A stretch of 64,000 nt of DNA. It comes from Bordetella petrii (GTDB lineage Bacteria; Pseudomonadota; Gammaproteobacteria; Burkholderiales; Burkholderiaceae_B). The position numbers and the translations under genes were made by a program. Location: assembly GCF_017356245.1 (NCBI RefSeq), contig NZ_JAFMZZ010000001.1, forward strand, positions 467,073 to 531,072, read 5' to 3'. The notes under the pieces are model-generated. The model was not told where the DNA came from, ran no database searches, and saw only the letters and a list, made by a program, of their open reading frames with translations. Shown in pieces: positions 49,756 through 59,144 of this stretch (positions within the stretch are counted from its first letter, which is position 1; the number at the start of each line of letters is the position of its first letter).

Positions 49756-51582
49756 TTACGCAATATTCGCCTGGGCGCCGCAGGCGTCGGCCACGTCGCC
49801 CGCCCGCACCGCGGCCGACAGCGACAGGGCCCGCGGCAGGATTTGCGCGCCATAGAACAGGGCCGTGGACAGCTTGGCCCGGTAAAAAGGGTCGGTAGCG
49901 CCTTCGGCCAGCTGCCGCTGGCAGGCCAGCGCCGCGCGCGCCATCTGCCAGCCGCCGTGCACCACGCCCGCCAGCATCAGGTATGGCACGCTGGCGGCGA
50001 AAACGGCGCGGATATTCGACTGCGCATGCTCAAGAATGAACGCCACCGCGCCGTCATAGGCCTGGATCGCCTGGTCCAGATTGCCGCGCAGCAGGCTCAG
50101 GCCGGCGCGGTCGTCCGGCGCGGCGCGCGAGGCCGCGGCGTCGAGCGCCTTCAGCGTATCGCGCATGGCGGCAATGCAGGCATAGGCCGTGGCGCCGCCG
50201 TCGCGCAGCGTCTTGCGGCCGACCAGGTCGTTGGCCTGGATGGCCGTCGTGCCCTCGTAGATGGGCAGGATGCGGGCATCGCGGTAGTGCTGCGCGGCGC
50301 CGGTTTCTTCAATGTAGCCCATGCCGCCGTGCACCTGGATGCCCAGCGACGCGACTTCGACGGCCGACTCGGTGGAAAAGCCCTTGACGATGGGCACCAG
50401 GTATTCATAGAAGGCGCGATTGCGGGCGCGCACTTCGGCATCGGGATGATGCGCGCCCTTGTCGTGCGCGGCGGCGGCCACCAGCGATACGGCCCGCGCG
50501 GCCTCGGTCAGTCCCCGCATGGTCAGCAGCATGCGCTGCACGTCGGGGTGGTGCACGATGGTCACCGGCCCGGCCGAGCCCTCGATCGCGCGGCCCTGCA
50601 CGCGTTCCTGTGCATAGGCCAGGGCATGCTGGTAGGCGCGTTCGGACACCGCGATGCCCTGCTGGCCCACGCCGAAGCGCGCCGCGTTCATCATGATGAA
50701 CATGTATTCCAGGCCGCGGTTCTGCTCGCCCACCAGGTAGCCCACCGCGCCCTCGCCGGCCTCGCCCTTGCCCGAGCCGTACAGCAGCACCGCGGTGGGG
50801 CTGCCGTGGATGCCCAGCTTGTGCTCGAGCGACGCGCACCAGACGTCGTTGCGCGCGCCCAGGCTGCCGTCGTCGTTCACCAGGAACTTGGGCACGATGA
50901 ACAGCGAAATGCCCTTGACGCCGGCCGGGGCGTCGGGCGTGCGGGCCAGCACCAGGTGGATGATGTTTTCGGCCAGGTCGTGCTCGCCGTAGGTAATGAA
51001 GATTTTCTGCCCGCTCAGGCGATACGTGCCGTCGCCCTGCGGCACCGCGCGGGTGGCCACCTGGGCCAGGTCCGACCCCGCCTGGGGTTCGGTCAGGTTC
51101 ATGGTGCCGGTCCATTTGCCGGCGATCAGGTTCGGCACATAAGCCTGGCGCTGCGCCTCGGAACCGACGGTAAGCAGCGCCTCGATGACGCCGTCGGTCA
51201 GCATGGGGCACAACGAAAATGCCAGGCTGGCCGCCTGGATGTTCTCGCTGGGGGCGGCGGCCACCAGCTTGGGCAGCCCCTGGCCGCCCCACTGCGCAGG
51301 GTGCTGCAGGCCCTGCCAGCCGGCGGATGCGTAATCGGCAAACCCCTGCCGGAACCCCGGCGTGGTGGTCACCTGCCCGTCGTTCCAGCGCGGCGGCTGG
51401 GTGTCGCCAGGCACGTTCAGCGGCGCGATAGCCTGCTCGACGAAGCGGGCGTTCTCGTCCAGGATGGCATCGACCAGGTCCGGCGTGACTTCTTCGAAGC
51501 CAGGCAGCTTCAGGATCTCGTCCAGCCCGGCCAGCGCCTTGAGCGCAAAACGGAAATCCTGCAGCGGGGTGACGTAGGGCAT
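49756..51582 (-). CDS. Acyl-CoA dehydrogenase, long form with C-terminal extension
   Basis: A 608-residue FAD enzyme, longer than the usual 380. Residues about 160-470 hold the core: NLTEPQAGSDL, KIFITYGEHDL and HGGMGYIEETGAAQHYRDARILPIYEGTTAIQ, with the catalytic glutamate in YEGT. The extra C-terminal domain is shared with 3-methylmercaptopropionyl-CoA and related dehydrogenases. GGAG seven bases before the ATG supports the start. It is downstream of etfBA on the same strand, so it likely hands electrons to that ETF. Confidence 0.92.
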   Translation of the reverse strand: MPYVTPLQDFRFALKALAGLDEILKLPGFEEVTPDLVDAILDENARFVEQAIAPLNVPGDTQPPRWNDGQVTTTPGFRQGFADYASAGWQGLQHPAQWGGQGLPKLVAAAPSENIQAASLAFSLCPMLTDGVIEALLTVGSEAQRQAYVPNLIAGKWTGTMNLTEPQAGSDLAQVATRAVPQGDGTYRLSGQKIFITYGEHDLAENIIHLVLARTPDAPAGVKGISLFIVPKFLVNDDGSLGARNDVWCASLEHKLGIHGSPTAVLLYGSGKGEAGEGAVGYLVGEQNRGLEYMFIMMNAARFGVGQQGIAVSERAYQHALAYAQERVQGRAIEGSAGPVTIVHHPDVQRMLLTMRGLTEAARAVSLVAAAAHDKGAHHPDAEVRARNRAFYEYLVPIVKGFSTESAVEVASLGIQVHGGMGYIEETGAAQHYRDARILPIYEGTTAIQANDLVGRKTLRDGGATAYACIAAMRDTLKALDAAASRAAPDDRAGLSLLRGNLDQAIQAYDGAVAFILEHAQSNIRAVFAASVPYLMLAGVVHGGWQMARAALACQRQLAEGATDPFYRAKLSTALFYGAQILPRALSLSAAVRAGDVADACGAQANIA

Positions 51583-51648
51583 TGTGTCTCCAGGGTCGGT
51601 TGGCGGTCGCAGTGCTCTGCCGGCCAATCTTAAACCTTTGAAGAGCCG

Positions 51649-51660
51649 GGTGTCAGGCTC
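51649..51660 (+). repeat. Half copy of the GGTGTCAGGCTC repeat
   Basis: Twelve bases identical to the left arm and start of the loop of the palindrome at 40032. The right arm is missing; a G-C rich stretch follows. It lies between etfA and the acyl-CoA dehydrogenase. Confidence 0.45.
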
Positions 51661-51714
51661 CGCGGGCGCAGGCCCCCCGCGCGCGAGGCGGGACTTGGCC
51701 AGGCGCAAATGAAA

Positions 51715-51759
51715 GCGCCGGGAGCGCCGGCCGGAAAATCCGGCGGGCGGTCCCGGCGC
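51715..51759 (-). terminator. Probable terminator after etfA
   Basis: Outer 9-bp arms GCGCCGGGA and TCCCGGCGC enclose a second CCGG..CCGG stem. The minus-strand tail TTTCATTT is only moderately T-rich. It starts 17 bases after the etfA stop. Confidence 0.5.
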
Positions 51760-51775
51760 AGTGCGATGCCAGTGC

Positions 51776-52705
51776 TTACAGCGCGCCGGCCAGTTCGGGC
51801 ACGACCTGGAACAGGTCGCCGACCAGGCCGTAGTCGGCCACGCCGAAGATGGGCGCTTCGGGGTCTTTGTTGATGGCCACGATGACCTTGGAGTCTTTCA
51901 TGCCCGCCAGGTGCTGGATGGCCCCCGAGATGCCGACCGCCACATACAGCTGCGGGGCGACGATCTTGCCGGTTTGCCCGACCTGCCAGTCGTTGGGCGC
52001 GTAGCCCGCGTCGACCGCGGCGCGCGAAGCGCCCAGCGCCGCGCCCAGCTTGTCGGCCAGCGGATCCAGGATCTTGAAGTTCTCGGCGCTGCCCAGGCCG
52101 CGCCCGCCCGAGACCACCACGCGCGCGCCGGCCAGCTCGGGACGGTCGCTCTTGGCCACCTCGCGGCCCACGAACGACGACTTGCCCGAATCGGCCACCG
52201 CTTCGATGGTTTCCACCGCGGCCGAGCCGCCGGTGGCCGCGACCGCGTCAAAGCCCGTGGTGCGCACCGTGATCACCTTGACCGCATCGCCGGACTGCAC
52301 CGTGGCGATGGCGTTGCCCGCGTAGATGGGGCGCTGGAAGGTGTCGGCCGATTCGACCCCGATAATGTCGGAGATCTGCGCCACGTCGAGCTTGGCGGCC
52401 ACGCGCGGAGCCACGTTCTTGCCCGAGGCCGTGGCCGGGAACAGGATGTGGCTGTAGCTGGAGGCCACGGCCAGCACCTGGGCCGCCAGGTTCTCGGCCA
52501 GGCCGTCGGCCAGCTGCGGCGCGTCGGCCAGCAGCACCTTGGCCACGCCCGCGGCCGCCGCGGCCTGCTCGGCCACAGCCTTGGCATTGCTGCCGGCCAC
52601 CAGCACGTGCACGTCGCCGCCCAGCTTGGCGGCCGCCGCGACGGCGTTCAGCGTGGCGCCCTTCAGGTGGGCGTTGTCGTGTTCGGCAATAACCAGTGTC
52701 GTCAT
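51776..52705 (-). CDS. etfA: Electron transfer flavoprotein alpha subunit
   Basis: A 309-residue subunit holding FAD. The C-terminal FAD domain shows [46 protein letters not shown] and NKDPEAPIF. With EtfB it takes electrons from acyl-CoA dehydrogenases and passes them to ETF-quinone oxidoreductase. It begins one base after the etfB stop. Confidence 0.96.
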   Translation of the reverse strand: MTTLVIAEHDNAHLKGATLNAVAAAAKLGGDVHVLVAGSNAKAVAEQAAAAAGVAKVLLADAPQLADGLAENLAAQVLAVASSYSHILFPATASGKNVAPRVAAKLDVAQISDIIGVESADTFQRPIYAGNAIATVQSGDAVKVITVRTTGFDAVAATGGSAAVETIEAVADSGKSSFVGREVAKSDRPELAGARVVVSGGRGLGSAENFKILDPLADKLGAALGASRAAVDAGYAPNDWQVGQTGKIVAPQLYVAVGISGAIQHLAGMKDSKVIVAINKDPEAPIFGVADYGLVGDLFQVVPELAGAL

Positions 52706-52706
52706 C

Positions 52707-53456
52707 TTAGAGCACCTTCGCTTCGTTCTTGAGCTTGTCGACCAGCGTGGCCACGTCGGCCACCTTGATGCCGGCCTTGCGCGCCGGCGGCTCGGTCACC
52801 TTCAGCGTCTTCAGGCGCGGCGCCGCATCGACCCCCAGGTCTTGCGGCGTGACCGTGTCCAGGGGCTTTTTCTTGGCCTTCATGATGTTGGGCAGCGTGA
52901 CGTAGCGCGGCTCGTTCAGGCGCAGGTCGGTGGTGATGATGGCCGGCAGCTTCAGCTTCAGCGTTTCCAGCCCGCCGTCGACTTCGCGCGTGACGGTGAC
53001 TTCGCCGTCGGCCACTTCGACCTTGCTGGCGAACGTGGCCTGCGGCCAGTCCAGCAGCGCGGCCAGCATCTGGCCGGTTTGATTGGCGTCGTCATCGATG
53101 GCCTGCTTGCCCAGGATGACCAGCTGCGGCTGTTCCTTGTCGACCAGCCCCTTGAGCAGCTTGGCCACCGCCAGCGGCTGCAGCTCGGCATCGGTCTGCA
53201 CCAGGATGCCGCGGTCGGCGCCTATGGCCATGGCCGTGCGCAGGGTTTCCTGGCACTGCGCCACGCCGCAAGACACCGCCACCACTTCGGTGGCGCCGCC
53301 CTTTTCCTTCAGGCGCGTGGCTTCCTCGACCGCGATCTCGTCGAACGGGTTCATCGACATCTTCACGTTCGCGATATCCACGCCCGTTTGATCCGACTTC
53401 ACGCGCACCTTGACGTTGTAGTCAACCACGCGCTTGACTGGTACCAGAACCTTCAT
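52707..53456 (-). CDS. etfB: Electron transfer flavoprotein beta subunit
   Basis: A 249-residue AMP-binding subunit. [18 protein letters not shown] at the start, [33 protein letters not shown] and the recognition loop with [21 protein letters not shown] are all standard. AGGAGG nine bases upstream is a strong ribosome-binding site. It opens the etfBA pair. Confidence 0.96.
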   Translation of the reverse strand: MKVLVPVKRVVDYNVKVRVKSDQTGVDIANVKMSMNPFDEIAVEEATRLKEKGGATEVVAVSCGVAQCQETLRTAMAIGADRGILVQTDAELQPLAVAKLLKGLVDKEQPQLVILGKQAIDDDANQTGQMLAALLDWPQATFASKVEVADGEVTVTREVDGGLETLKLKLPAIITTDLRLNEPRYVTLPNIMKAKKKPLDTVTPQDLGVDAAPRLKTLKVTEPPARKAGIKVADVATLVDKLKNEAKVL

Positions 53457-53524
53457 CCAGCAGCCTCCTAGCTATGATTAATCGGCCGGCTGGCGCCGGC
53501 CCCGCATTGCACAATTTATTGATT

Positions 53525-54448
53525 CTACAACTTTGCCAGCGCCCGCACGTGGGCGACGACGCTGCGTCCAAGGGCTGATAAGTTGTAACCGCCTTCCAGC
53601 ATGCTGACGATGCGCCCCTGCGCATGGCGCTCGGCGACCCCGGCCACGCAGTCGGTGATCCAGGCGTAATCGGCCTCGACCAGCCCCATCTGGCCCATGT
53701 CGTCTTCGCGGTGGGCATCGAACCCGGCGGAAATCAGGATCAGTTCGGGGGCATGGGCCTCGAGGCGCGGCAGCCAGACATCCCGCACCAGCTCGCGCAC
53801 CGCGGCGCCGTCGGTATAGGCCGGCACCGGCACATTGGCCATGTTGGCGGCCGGATGCTCGGCGCCGCTGTTGGGAAAGAACGGATGCTGGAAGAAACTG
53901 CACATCAGCACCCGCTCGTCGCCCGCGAAGGCCTCTTCGGTGCCGTTGCCATGGTGCACGTCGAAATCGACGATGGCCAGGCGCCGCACGCCGTGCGCAT
54001 GCATCGCATGCTGCGCCGCAATAGCGATATTGTTCAGGAAGCAGAACCCCATGGCCTGGTCGCGGCGCGCATGGTGGCCGGGCGGGCGCACCGCGCAGAA
54101 GGCATTGGCGGCCTGCCCGCCCATGACCGCATCGACCGCGGCGATGCCCGCGCCGGCCGCATGCAGCGCGGCCTCGCAGGTGTGCGGGTTCATCAGCGTA
54201 TCGGGGTCGATGGTGAAGTAGCCTTCGGCGGGCGAATGGGCAAGCAGGCTGTCGAGGTGGCCGGCCGTATGCACGCGCAGGATGGCCTCGCGCGAAGCGG
54301 CGGGCGCTTCGTGCTCGGCCAGGAACGGCGCCAGGCCGCTGGCCAGCAGCTGGTCGGAAATGGCATCCAGCCTCTGCGGGCTTTCGGGATGCCAGCTGCC
54401 CATTTCATGCAGCCTGCACGACGGGTGGGTAAGATACATGGTCTCCAT
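53525..54448 (-). CDS. Histone-deacetylase-family protein
   Basis: A 307-residue zinc deacetylase. RPPGHHARRDQAMGFCFLNNIAIA supplies the catalytic histidines, DFDVHHGNGTEEAF two metal ligands, and SAGFDAHREDDMG the third. Bacterial members deacetylate polyamines or proteins. The start METMYLTHP aligns with the usual MxTxYITHP; ATGs at 54439 and 54466 are alternatives. The start codon is only ten bases from that of the divergent mltB. Confidence 0.9.
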   Translation of the reverse strand: METMYLTHPSCRLHEMGSWHPESPQRLDAISDQLLASGLAPFLAEHEAPAASREAILRVHTAGHLDSLLAHSPAEGYFTIDPDTLMNPHTCEAALHAAGAGIAAVDAVMGGQAANAFCAVRPPGHHARRDQAMGFCFLNNIAIAAQHAMHAHGVRRLAIVDFDVHHGNGTEEAFAGDERVLMCSFFQHPFFPNSGAEHPAANMANVPVPAYTDGAAVRELVRDVWLPRLEAHAPELILISAGFDAHREDDMGQMGLVEADYAWITDCVAGVAERHAQGRIVSMLEGGYNLSALGRSVVAHVRALAKL

Positions 54449-54458
54449 AAGGAAGATT

Positions 54459-55595
54459 ATGTTCATCTGTCGGCGATTCCTGCAAATCGGCACGATTTCC
54501 CTGGTACTGGCCGGTTGTGCAAGCGCTCCACCATCCGGGTCGCCATCGGCCCGACCTTCCCCCGAATCCTCTGGCGGCAGCACGCCGATCCGCATCGGCC
54601 CGGCCCGGCCGCCCGGCGAACCGCCCGCGGCATCGACTCCCACGGGGGCGCTGCGGCCCGAAGCCCGCAGCTACGCTGAACAGCTGGCCGCCGAACGGGG
54701 CCTGCCGCTGGATCCCATCGTGGCCGCGCTGCAGGATTCCCGCTACAACGCCACGGTGGCGCGGCTGATCGCCCCCTCGCCGCCCGGCCGCAAGGTGTGG
54801 CGCAGCTGGATCACCTACCGGGCCCGTTTCGTCGAGCCCAAGCGCATCAACTGGGGCGTGCAGTTCTGGCAAGAAAATCAGACATTGCTGAACCAGGCCG
54901 CGCAGCGCTACGGGGTGCCGGCCTCGATCATCGCATCCATCATCGGCGTCGAAACCCTGTATGGCCGCAACATGGGCAGCTTCCGCGTGCTGGATGCCCT
55001 GGCCACGCTGGCGTTCGACTACCCCGACCCGGCCAGGCCCGAGCGCGCCGAGATGTTCCGCGGGCAGCTGGGCGACTTCATCACACTGGCCCTGCGAGAC
55101 AAGCTGGCGCTCGACACCAGGGGATCTTACGCCGGCGCCATCGGCATGCCGCAGTTCATGCCCGGCAGCATCAAGCGCTACGCGGTCGACGGCGACCACG
55201 ACGGGCATATCGATCTGGCCAACAGCGTGGCCGACTCGGTGATGTCAGTAGGTAATTTTCTGGTTGAACACGGCTGGCAGCGCGGCTTGCCGGTATTTGC
55301 GCCGGTCATCCTGCCGTCCGACCCGTCGGCGCTGGCTTCGGGCGGCCTGCAGCCCACGCAGACCTGGGCCAGCCTGCAGGCCGCGGGCGCGCGGCTGGCG
55401 CCCGGCGCGCGCGGCGACGGCTGGCTGGACCGCCCGCTGGGCGTGGTGGACCTGGAAGAAGAAGCGCGCGGCACGGTGCAATACCGCACGGCCACGCCCA
55501 ACTTTTTTGCTTTGACGCAATACAACCGCAGTTATTTCTACGCCACCGCGGTGGCCGACCTGGCAGCCGCGCTACAGGCCCGCATGGGCCGCTGA
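54459..55595 (+). CDS. mltB: Membrane-bound lytic murein transglycosylase B
   Basis: A 378-residue lipoprotein that cleaves peptidoglycan to 1,6-anhydromuropeptides. A short signal ends in the lipobox LAGC (Cys20). GVETLYGRNMGSFRVLDALATL contains the catalytic glutamate; YAGAIGMPQFMPGSIKRYAVDGDHDGHIDL is the family signature. An AAGGAAG ribosome-binding site fixes the ATG at 54459 rather than 54438. It is divergent from the deacetylase gene and convergent with cysM. Confidence 0.94.
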   Translation: MFICRRFLQIGTISLVLAGCASAPPSGSPSARPSPESSGGSTPIRIGPARPPGEPPAASTPTGALRPEARSYAEQLAAERGLPLDPIVAALQDSRYNATVARLIAPSPPGRKVWRSWITYRARFVEPKRINWGVQFWQENQTLLNQAAQRYGVPASIIASIIGVETLYGRNMGSFRVLDALATLAFDYPDPARPERAEMFRGQLGDFITLALRDKLALDTRGSYAGAIGMPQFMPGSIKRYAVDGDHDGHIDLANSVADSVMSVGNFLVEHGWQRGLPVFAPVILPSDPSALASGGLQPTQTWASLQAAGARLAPGARGDGWLDRPLGVVDLEEEARGTVQYRTATPNFFALTQYNRSYFYATAVADLAAALQARMGR

Positions 55596-55609
55596 ACGCG
55601 GCCCATGCG
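55581..55609. terminator. 12-bp hairpin with the mltB stop codon in its loop
   Basis: Perfect arms CGCATGGGCCGC and GCGGCCCATGCG around TGAAC, where TGA is the mltB stop. It lies between convergent mltB and cysM; no T-run on either side. Confidence 0.55.
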
Positions 55610-55614
55610 CGGCG

Positions 55615-56535
55615 CTAGCGGGTTTCGTTGAACACGCCGGTCGACAGGTAGCGATCGCCGCGGTCGCAGACGATGAATACGATGGTGGCGTTCTCGACGC
55701 GCTCGGCAACCCGCAATGCCGCCACCAGCGCCCCCGCCGACGAAATGCCGCCGAAAATGCCTTCTTCGGCGGCCAGCCGGCGCGCCATGGTTTCGGCTTC
55801 GACCTGGGCGATGGATTCATAGCCGTCGACCAGGCTGCGGTCGAAAATGCTGGGCATGTATGCCTCGGGCCATTTGCGGATGCCCGGAATCTGCGAGCCT
55901 TCGGCCGGCTGCGCCCCGATCACCTGCACACTGGCGTTGCGCGACTTCAGGTACGTGGACACGCCCATGATGGTGCCCGTGGTGCCCATGGCGCTGACGA
56001 AATGGCTGACACGGCCCTCGGTCTGCGTCCAGATCTCGGGGCCGGTGCCTTCGATATGGGCGCGCGGGTTATCGGGGTTGCCGAACTGGTCCAGCACCTT
56101 GCCCTTGCCTTCGGCCTGCATCGACGTGGCCAGGTCGCGCGCGTATTCCATGCCGCCCTTGCTGGCCGGCGTCAGGATGAGCTCGGCGCCATAGGCGGCC
56201 ATGGCGGCGCGGCGTTCCACCGACAGGTTGTCGGGCATGATCAGCACCATGCGATAGCCGCGCATGGCGGCCGTCATGGCCAGCGCGATGCCGGTATTGC
56301 CGCTGGTGGCTTCGATAAGGGTGTCGCCGGGCTTGATCTCGCCGCGCTCTTCGGCGCGCAGGATCATCGACAGCGCCGGCCGGTCTTTGACCGAGCCGGC
56401 GGGGTTGTTGCCTTCCAGTTTGGCCAGGATGACGTTGCCCCGCGCCTGGCCCGCCGCGCCGGGAATGCGCTGCAGACGGACCAGCGGCGTATTGCCGACG
56501 GTTTGTTCGATGGTGGGATAAGTAGAGGTAGCCAT
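55615..56535 (-). CDS. cysM: Cysteine synthase B
   Basis: A 306-residue PLP enzyme that makes cysteine (or S-sulfocysteine with thiosulfate) from O-acetylserine. LEGNNPAGSVKDRPAL carries the PLP lysine, EATSGNTGIALAM the substrate loop, and VSAMGTTGTIMG the phosphate loop. The MATSTYPTIEQTVGNTPLV start is typical of CysM. It is 77 bases after the ComEA-like gene, same strand; the rest of the cysteine route (cysD, H, N) is 10 kb away. Confidence 0.95.
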   Translation of the reverse strand: MATSTYPTIEQTVGNTPLVRLQRIPGAAGQARGNVILAKLEGNNPAGSVKDRPALSMILRAEERGEIKPGDTLIEATSGNTGIALAMTAAMRGYRMVLIMPDNLSVERRAAMAAYGAELILTPASKGGMEYARDLATSMQAEGKGKVLDQFGNPDNPRAHIEGTGPEIWTQTEGRVSHFVSAMGTTGTIMGVSTYLKSRNASVQVIGAQPAEGSQIPGIRKWPEAYMPSIFDRSLVDGYESIAQVEAETMARRLAAEEGIFGGISSAGALVAALRVAERVENATIVFIVCDRGDRYLSTGVFNETR

Positions 56536-56612
56536 GCGCCCGATCATAACCGCTGGCATGACGGCGCGGCCCCAAAGCCGCGCTCGCGCCAGGGATACCC
56601 TGGGCCTGCCTT

Positions 56613-57092
56613 TCAGGGGGCTGAAAGCCCGGGCAGCGACGGCGCGAATTGCGGCGTGGCGACACTGCCGGGCGTCAGCACCGGCACGCCGGTGCCGGCC
56701 GTCAGGCCGGCCGACCGCAGGCTGCCCAGGCGCTTGCGGCCGATGCCCCGCACACGGTCAGACAGGTCTTCCAGCGATTCGAACGGGCCGGCGCGCTCGC
56801 GCTCCTGCACGATGATCTGCGCCGTGCGGGGCCCTACCCCGTGCAGCGCCTCGAGCTGTTCGGCAGAGGCCGCGTTGACATCCAGCGACTGGGCCGGCAT
56901 GGCCGCCAGGCTCAGCCCGCCGGCGACGGCCATGCAGCCCACCGTGCGAACCAGGGGCCGGCGCGCCGGCGCGGCGCCGGCCCGGCCAGGCTGGCGCGGG
57001 CCCACCAGCGGCCACTGCGGCGCCGGGCGAAAAGTGGAACGCGGCAGCGCCGGCAAGGGCGCGGCCACCGTATCGTGCAGGAAAGGATTCAT
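56613..57092 (-). CDS. ComEA-like helix-hairpin-helix DNA-binding protein
   Basis: A 159-residue protein. A Pro/Arg-rich N-terminus leads to a hydrophobic segment (VGCMAVAGGLSLAAM, about 51-65) that may be a signal or anchor. The helix-hairpin-helix pair follows: LDVNAASAEQLEALHGVGPRTAQ and FESLEDLSDRVRGIGRKRL. This is the ComEA pattern of DNA uptake. The last 30 residues are low complexity. A small CTTTCAG-GGGG-CTGAAAG hairpin (56610-56627) covers its stop codon. Confidence 0.82.
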   Translation of the reverse strand: MNPFLHDTVAAPLPALPRSTFRPAPQWPLVGPRQPGRAGAAPARRPLVRTVGCMAVAGGLSLAAMPAQSLDVNAASAEQLEALHGVGPRTAQIIVQERERAGPFESLEDLSDRVRGIGRKRLGSLRSAGLTAGTGVPVLTPGSVATPQFAPSLPGLSAP

Positions 57093-57216
57093 GGCGGGGC
57101 TCCGTACAAGACCGGCGGATCGGTCGATCCGCCTGGCCCACCATGATGCGGCCCGCGCTGCGCGGCCCGGCCGCGCGTGAACGGAAAGGTCAGCCGCGGG
57201 AACTACGCAGCAGGCC

Positions 57217-58209
57217 TCAGGCCCCGCGCGCGCGCCAGTAGCGCACGTATTCGGCCACGCCGGTCTGCACGTCGCGCATGGGCGCCGTGAAGCCCGCGGC
57301 GCGCAACTGCGCCACGTCGGCCTGGGTATAGCTTTGATAGCGGCCTTTCAGGTCGTCGGGGAACGGGATATAGCGCACCAGCCCCTGCTCGACCAGCTTG
57401 TCCAGCGGCAGGGCGGCTTCGCCGCGCTCTTCGCGCAGCGTGTTGACCACGGCCGCCGCCACGTCGTTGAACGGCTGGGCGCGGCCCGTGCCGCAATTGA
57501 AGATGCCCGAAGCGGCGGGGTTGTCGAGAAAATGCAGGTTTACCGCCACCACGTCTTCAACCGAGATGAAGTCGCGGCTCTGCCCGCCGTCGGCGTAGCC
57601 GTCCCAGCCCGCGAACAGCCGCACATGGCCTTCGGCCAGGAACTGGTTCATGTTGTGGAACGCCACCGAGGCCATGCGGCCCTTGTGCTGCTCGTGCGGG
57701 CCGTATACGTTGAAGTAGCGCAGCCCCACCACCTGGGCGGTGAGCCCGTCCATGCGGGTGCGCAGCACCTGGTCGAACAGCAGCTTGGAATAGCCGTACA
57801 CATTCAGCGGCCGTTCGTTGGCCGGGTCTTCGACGTACACCGACGAGCCGCCGTACACGGCCGCCGACGAGGCATACAGGAACGGAATGCGGTGCGCCTG
57901 GCAGTACTCGAACAGTTCCAGCGTGACCCGGTAATTGTTGTCGAGCATGTAGCGGCCGTTGCGCTCGGTGGTGTCCGAGCACGCGCCCTGGTGCAGCACG
58001 GCGCGCACCGGCGGCAGCGAGTCGGCCAGCACGCGGCGGCGGAATTCGTCTTTGTCGAGATAGTCGGCGATCTGGCAGTCGACCAGGTTGAGGAACTTGT
58101 CGCCCTCGGTCAGGTCGTCGACCGCGATGATGTCCCGGATGCCGCGGCGGTTCAGGCCGCGCACCAGGTTGCTGCCGATGAAACCGGCGGCGCCTGTGAT
58201 GACGATCAT
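57217..58209 (-). CDS. hldD: ADP-L-glycero-D-manno-heptose-6-epimerase
   Basis: A 330-residue short-chain dehydrogenase that epimerises ADP-heptose for the LPS inner core. [14 protein letters not shown] binds NADP, and [11 protein letters not shown] holds the YxxxK catalytic pair. [20 protein letters not shown] is a clear HldD signature. Its ATG overlaps the hldA stop (ATGA). Confidence 0.96.
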   Translation of the reverse strand: MIVITGAAGFIGSNLVRGLNRRGIRDIIAVDDLTEGDKFLNLVDCQIADYLDKDEFRRRVLADSLPPVRAVLHQGACSDTTERNGRYMLDNNYRVTLELFEYCQAHRIPFLYASSAAVYGGSSVYVEDPANERPLNVYGYSKLLFDQVLRTRMDGLTAQVVGLRYFNVYGPHEQHKGRMASVAFHNMNQFLAEGHVRLFAGWDGYADGGQSRDFISVEDVVAVNLHFLDNPAASGIFNCGTGRAQPFNDVAAAVVNTLREERGEAALPLDKLVEQGLVRYIPFPDDLKGRYQSYTQADVAQLRAAGFTAPMRDVQTGVAEYVRYWRARGA

Positions 58210-59144
58210 GTGGATTCTCCAAGTTCTGCCGCGGTAACGACCGAGGTGCCCAGCTTGCCGACGACGATGCCGCCGGCGCGGTTGGCCCAGCCCATGGCAT
58301 CGGCCCAGGGCTGGCCGATGGCCCGCATGGCGGCCAGCGTGGCCAGCACCGTGTCGCCGGCGCCGGACACGTCGAACACTTCGTGCGCCTGGGCGTCGAC
58401 GTGCTCGCGGCCCGCCGCGGTGAAAAGCGTCATGCCCTGCTCGGACCGGGTGATCAGCAGGGCTTCGAGGTCGAGATCGGCGCGCAGCCGCTGGGCGCGC
58501 TCGGTGAGTTGCGATTCGGAATTCCAGCGGCCCACGGCCTGCTGCATTTCGGAACGGTTGGGCGTGACCAGGGTGGCGCCGCGATAACGGGCGTAGTCGT
58601 CGCCCTTGGGGTCGACCAGCACGGGCACGCCGGCGGCGCGCGCCTGCGAGATCAGGGACTCGACCCGGTCGAGCGCGCCCTTGGCGTAATCGGACAGCAC
58701 CACCACATCGTGGTTGGCCAGGTGGCGCGCCACGCGGGCGTCGAGTTCGTCGAGCGCGGCGGTGGCCGGATGCTGCTCGAAATCGACGCGCAACAGCTGC
58801 TGCTGGCGGCCCAGCACGCGCATTTTCAGGGTGGTGGGGTGCTCGGCGTCGGCGGCCAGGTCGGCCTGCACGCCGGCCTGCCCGGCCATCCGGGCAATGC
58901 TGTCGCCGGCCTCGTCGGCGCCCACGATGCCCACCAGCGTGGCCTGCCCGCCCAGCGCGACGACGTTGCGCGCCACGTTGGCCGCGCCGCCCAGGCGGTC
59001 TTCGCGGCGCGCCACGCGCACCACGGGAACCGGCGCCTCGGGCGAAATGCGGTCGACCTCGCCGAACCAGTAGCGGTCCAGCATGACGTCGCCCACGACA
59101 AGCACGCGGCTGCGCGTAATGGCCTCGGCGGGAAATGGCTTCAT
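58206..59144 (-). CDS. hldA: D-glycero-beta-D-manno-heptose-7-phosphate kinase
   Basis: A 312-residue PfkB-type kinase, the first half of E. coli HldE (RfaE). [23 protein letters not shown] opens it, [15 protein letters not shown] binds substrate, and [15 protein letters not shown] holds the catalytic Asp. The adenylyltransferase half is not fused, so a separate hldC-like gene must exist elsewhere. It overlaps lapB and hldD by four bases on each side. Confidence 0.94.
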   Translation of the reverse strand: MKPFPAEAITRSRVLVVGDVMLDRYWFGEVDRISPEAPVPVVRVARREDRLGGAANVARNVVALGGQATLVGIVGADEAGDSIARMAGQAGVQADLAADAEHPTTLKMRVLGRQQQLLRVDFEQHPATAALDELDARVARHLANHDVVVLSDYAKGALDRVESLISQARAAGVPVLVDPKGDDYARYRGATLVTPNRSEMQQAVGRWNSESQLTERAQRLRADLDLEALLITRSEQGMTLFTAAGREHVDAQAHEVFDVSGAGDTVLATLAAMRAIGQPWADAMGWANRAGGIVVGKLGTSVVTAAELGEST

